From NCBI GenBank assembly GCA_035515515.1, contig DATJBC010000041.1, positions 1-8,549 of the forward strand: 8,549 bases of DNA, read 5' to 3'. The notes under the pieces were generated by a model. That model saw nothing but the letters and a program-made list of their open reading frames with translations. It ran no database searches and was not told the origin of the DNA. This document shows positions 7,236 to 8,549 of the stretch, piece by piece. A program made the translations under genes and the position numbers. Each line of letters opens with the position of its first letter. Position 1 is the first letter of the stretch. This stretch comes from DATJBC01 sp035515515. GTDB lineage: Bacteria > Actinomycetota > Acidimicrobiia > Acidimicrobiales > UBA8190.

Positions 7236-7367
7236 GCCCGACATGGACATCGTGTGGGCTACCCGCCAGCCTTCGGCCACAGGGACGTGCCGTCCCCGAA
7301 ACGGCCATTGCCGAGATGCGGGGAGCTCCCGAAGCCCCTGCCGTGGCCCTCCTCCGCCACCACCGCC

Positions 7368-7396
7368 TAGATCGACACATCCGGTGTCGAGCTTGA
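7368..7396 (-). promoter_or_regulatory. WhiG/FliA-like promoter candidate for the pilin operon
   Basis: On the minus strand, TCAAGC (7391-7396), 14 nt, then GTCGATCTA (7368-7376). This resembles the sigma-28 family pattern (TAAA, 15-16 nt, GCCGATAA), with TCAA and GTCGAT separated by 16 nt. The spacer contains a perfect 7-bp palindrome, TCGACAC/GTGTCGA at 7372-7390, that could be a repressor operator. The same TCAAGC pattern recurs at 7761-7790. Confidence 0.45.
7372..7390. promoter_or_regulatory. 7-bp inverted repeat overlapping the promoter spacer, candidate operator
   Basis: TCGACAC (7372-7378) and GTGTCGA (7384-7390) form a perfect dyad with a 5-bp centre, lying across the spacer and -10 region of the pilin promoter candidate. 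The geometry (19 bp, dyadic) suits a dimeric regulator; none is encoded in the window. Confidence 0.4.
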
Positions 7397-7482
7397 TGGG
7401 TTGTTGCGAAGAATTCGGGCCGGTCCCGCCGCAGCGAGAACCATCTCGGCCCGGTGCCCGCTATCCGGGAGCTGTGTGGGTG

Positions 7483-7656
7483 TCAGGCCCTCGTCGGCCA
7501 GGGGTCGTCGTACTCGGAGGTGCTCCAGCGCGCCTGGGAGGTCTTCCAGGACTCGCTGCTGCCGGTGCGCGGCGCCTCCATGATCAAGACACCCTTGCCA
7601 CCACCGTGGCGAGGAAGATGAAGGCCGATCCGGCCCAGCGTCTGCTTCAGTTGCAT
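7483..7656 (-). CDS. Small hypothetical protein, 57 residues
   Basis: An ATG with GAGGAA exactly 6 nt upstream opens a 57-codon frame with mostly G/C third positions. The product has a basic N-terminal half (MQLKQTLGRIGLHLPRHGGG) and a polar, Trp-rich C-terminal half with SESWKTS, ARWSTSEYDD and PWPT. There is no signal peptide, membrane segment or family I recognise. The frame extends upstream to an ATG at 7815, but that would run through the promoter-like element and has no good ribosome-binding site, so I chose 7656. It lies in the same direction between the S1-domain gene and the pilin operon, with 310 bp to the latter, and may be co-regulated with it through the matching promoter-like element. 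Confidence 0.6.
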   Translation of the reverse strand: MQLKQTLGRIGLHLPRHGGGKGVLIMEAPRTGSSESWKTSQARWSTSEYDDPWPTRA

Positions 7657-7659
7657 GGC

Positions 7660-7687
7660 GGGTTCCTCGTGATCCACTGTCGAACCC
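7660..7687 (-). promoter_or_regulatory. Hairpin occluding the Shine-Dalgarno of the small gene
   Basis: GGGTTC and GAACCC arms (7660-7665 and 7682-7687) pair perfectly in 6 bp around a 16-nt loop. The 3' arm on the minus strand includes GGAA of the GAGGAA ribosome-binding site (7663-7668), so pairing would limit ribosome access. Confidence 0.4.
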
Positions 7688-7760
7688 TCCCTATCGGTGA
7701 CCGTCGGCCTGCTGACGCTCCCCGGCTGGAGGCTCCTCGTCCACTGCCGCCCACGTCCGA

Positions 7761-7790
7761 TACGTCGGCACGGCGCGACGCGGGGCTTGA
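7761..7790 (-). promoter_or_regulatory. WhiG/FliA-like promoter candidate for the small gene
   Basis: On the minus strand, TCAAGC (7785-7790), 15 nt, then GCCGACGTA (7761-7769), close to the element at 7368-7396. It would give a leader of roughly 100 nt before the small gene at 7656. The remainder of 7657-7829 shows a second CCGATAG box (7691-7697) without a matching -35, and no gene on either strand. Confidence 0.4.
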
Positions 7791-7793
7791 GAT

Positions 7794-7842
7794 GGACGAC
7801 CACGTATTGTGGCAAAAGAGGGATGTCTCTCAGTGGTCGTCC
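7794..7842. repeat. 10-bp inverted repeat around the stop of the S1-domain gene
   Basis: GGACGACCAC (7794-7803) and GTGGTCGTCC (7833-7842) are perfect inverted copies separated by 29 bp. The TGA of the S1-domain gene lies in the loop, and the -35-like TCAAGC of the small gene's promoter begins 3 bp beyond. It could be a transcript-end hairpin or a protein-binding site; there is no T-run after the second arm. Confidence 0.5.
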
Positions 7843-8549
7843 CGGGCGGCGAACTCGGGCAGCGCCAGCTCGGCGCCGCGCCGGGCGGGGTCCAGGGCCA
7901 CGAGGACGAACTGGCGGCGCTCCCCGCGCTCGAGGACCTCACGCGAGCGCCGGGGCGGCGGCGAGCCCAGGCCGGCCAGGGGCACGTAGCACCGCATGGC
8001 GCCCACCTCGACCATGGCGCCGTGCGACACGTAGGACGCCACCGTCGCCTCGACCACCGAGCCCACGGGGTGCTCGGACACGAACGTGAGGAAGGTGAGG
8101 GGGTCGTTGACGGCCGGCGGCGGCTCGGAGCGCCGCTTCCTGCCCCGGGTGGGGGCCGCCGCCTCGCCCTCGGCCGGCGCCGTGGCTTCCACCGTCGCCA
8201 CGTCGATGGCGGCGGCCACGTCGGGGTTGGGCGCCCGGCGCCCCCGCCCCCGGCGCCGACGCGCCGGGCTCTTCAGGGGGGCGAGCAGCGGCTGGGGCGG
8301 GGCGGCCGGGGCCGCCGTGCGCCCCTTCAGCGCCTTGGCGGCCTTCTCCGTCTTGGCCGCCTTCTCCGTCTTGGCCGCCTTCTCCGTCCTGGTGGCCTTG
8401 GCGGCCTTCTCCGTCTTGGCCGCCTTCTCGAGCTTCTCGGCCTTGGCCGCCCTCTTGACCGGCGCGGCCTTCTCCGCCTTGGTGGCCTTGGTCGCCCTGT
8501 GCGCCTTGGCCGGCGCGGCCTTCTCCGCCTTGGTGGCTGTGGCCGCCTT
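7830..8549 (-). CDS. Lys/Ala-repeat protein with C-terminal S1-like domain, N-terminus outside window
   Basis: The frame is open from the right edge to a TGA at 7830, giving 239 visible residues. Residues 1-75 are Lys/Ala/Glu/Thr-rich with KAAKTE repeats, like the tails of HupB or histone H1-like proteins. Residues 91-107 are a basic patch with ARRRRGRGRR. Residues 161-230 (GSVVEATVASYVSHGAMVEV, then YVPLAGLG, LERGE, VLVALD and AELALPE) fit an S1 RNA-binding fold: five short strands with the usual Gly-Val-Gly spacing. It probably binds RNA or DNA in the cytoplasm or nucleoid. A GTG at 8219 could be taken as the start, but the continuous coding bias and repeat upstream argue against it. The exact role is unknown. 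Confidence 0.78.
   Translation of the reverse strand, partial: KAATATKAEKAAPAKAHRATKATKAEKAAPVKRAAKAEKLEKAAKTEKAAKATRTEKAAKTEKAAKTEKAAKALKGRTAAPAAPPQPLLAPLKSPARRRRGRGRRAPNPDVAAAIDVATVEATAPAEGEAAAPTRGRKRRSEPPPAVNDPLTFLTFVSEHPVGSVVEATVASYVSHGAMVEVGAMRCYVPLAGLGSPPPRRSREVLERGERRQFVLVALDPARRGAELALPEFAARDDH
8335..8433 (-). repeat. 18-bp imperfect tandem repeat encoding KAAKTE units
   Basis: Units of the form TTGGC[C/G]GCCTTCTCCGTC on the plus strand occur at 8335-8352, 8353-8370, 8371-8388 and 8398-8415, with a variant at 8416-8433 and a 9-bp break (CTGGTGGCC) at 8389-8397. The unit is a whole number of codons, so copy changes would keep the frame. Confidence 0.9.
8459..8537 (-). repeat. 28-bp direct repeat in the Lys/Ala-rich tail
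   Basis: The same 28 bp beginning CCGGCGCGGCCTTCTCCGCC occur at 8459-8486 and 8510-8537, 51 bp apart, encoding two copies of TKAEKAAP. This is a second repeat family next to the KAAKTE array. Confidence 0.85.

Larger units (their letters stand above)
7173..7361 (-). promoter_or_regulatory. Structured 5' leader of the pilin operon, candidate cis-regulatory RNA
   Basis: About 190 nt between the inferred transcription start and the first pilin codon, with no plausible gene. On the minus strand it can form GGGACG(gca)CGTCCC at 7282-7296, GGCT/AGCC-type pairing at 7257-7271, CGGGC(ctat)GCCCG at 7227-7240 and the 13-bp hairpin at 7185-7235. Two alternatives exclude each other: GCCGT/ACGGC at 7289-7305 overlaps the 7282-7296 stem, and the 7227-7240 stem overlaps the 13-bp stem. 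That arrangement suits a riboswitch or attenuator, but I cannot name a class, and high GC inflates chance pairing. Confidence 0.45.

Noticed and set aside
7257..7320. A c-di-GMP-I (GEMM) riboswitch in the pilin leader
   Set aside because: The order of GGCAA, GGGGACG and GGCTGGCGGGTAGCC is suggestive, but the conserved GCAAACC and GACGCAAAGCC core is missing, so I do not call the class.
7691..7697. CCGATAG as the -10 of a promoter for the small gene
   Set aside because: It fits the sigma-28 -10 pattern, but no TCAA-like box lies at 15-17 nt upstream; the element at 7761-7790 is the better match.
7657..7815. Longer version of the small gene starting at 7815
   Set aside because: It would contain the promoter-like element and lacks a ribosome-binding site, while the ATG at 7656 has an ideal one.
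8217..8219. GTG at 8219 as the start of the S1-domain gene
   Set aside because: The frame continues to the window edge with consistent Lys/Ala-rich coding repeats, so the GTG is most likely an internal valine.
8335..8433. CRISPR-like array
   Set aside because: The 18-bp units are contiguous, have no unique spacers, and encode protein repeats.

Overview
The window is very GC-rich with strongly G/C-biased third codon positions. The gene content (a UvrD2-like helicase, a decorated type IV pilin set, and a Lys/Ala-rich nucleic-acid-binding protein) fits a high-GC actinobacterium. Acidimicrobiia is my best guess, but that is inference; no marker here settles the taxon. I saw no mobile element, tRNA, rRNA or CRISPR.

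Layout. (1) Bases 2-1462, plus strand: the 3' part of a UvrD2-like superfamily 1 helicase, convergent with everything else. (2) Bases 1510-2708, minus strand: a tightly coupled fabZ-xth pair (fatty-acid dehydratase, then exonuclease III). (3) Bases 2786-7172, minus strand: a three-gene operon with overlapping stops and starts, encoding PilV-like, PilW-like and PilX-like minor-pilin proteins, in the same order as classical minor pilin clusters but with unusually large, cysteine-paired, beta-rich ectodomains. The PilW-like and PilX-like proteins carry the same ~74-residue module (about 58% identical by my hand alignment), apparently inserted at unrelated places in each. (4) Bases 7173-7829: a noncoding-rich stretch holding a probable 57-codon gene, two promoter-like elements of the WhiG/FliA type (TCAAGC, 14-15 nt, G[C/T]CGA), and a structured ~190-nt leader before the pilin operon. 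The leader ends in a perfect 13-bp hairpin that abuts the Shine-Dalgarno sequence, and it has two sets of mutually exclusive stems. (5) Bases 7830-8549, minus strand: the C-terminal part of a protein joining a KAAKTE-repeat tail to an S1-like RNA-binding domain; its N terminus lies outside the window.

How it may work together: the pilin operon and the small gene appear to share a motility/sporulation-class sigma factor promoter, and the leader suggests a second, post-transcriptional layer of control on surface pilus assembly. The three pilin-like proteins would form the tip or initiation complex of a type IV pilus or related filament. The assembly motor, major pilin and prepilin peptidase are not in the window.
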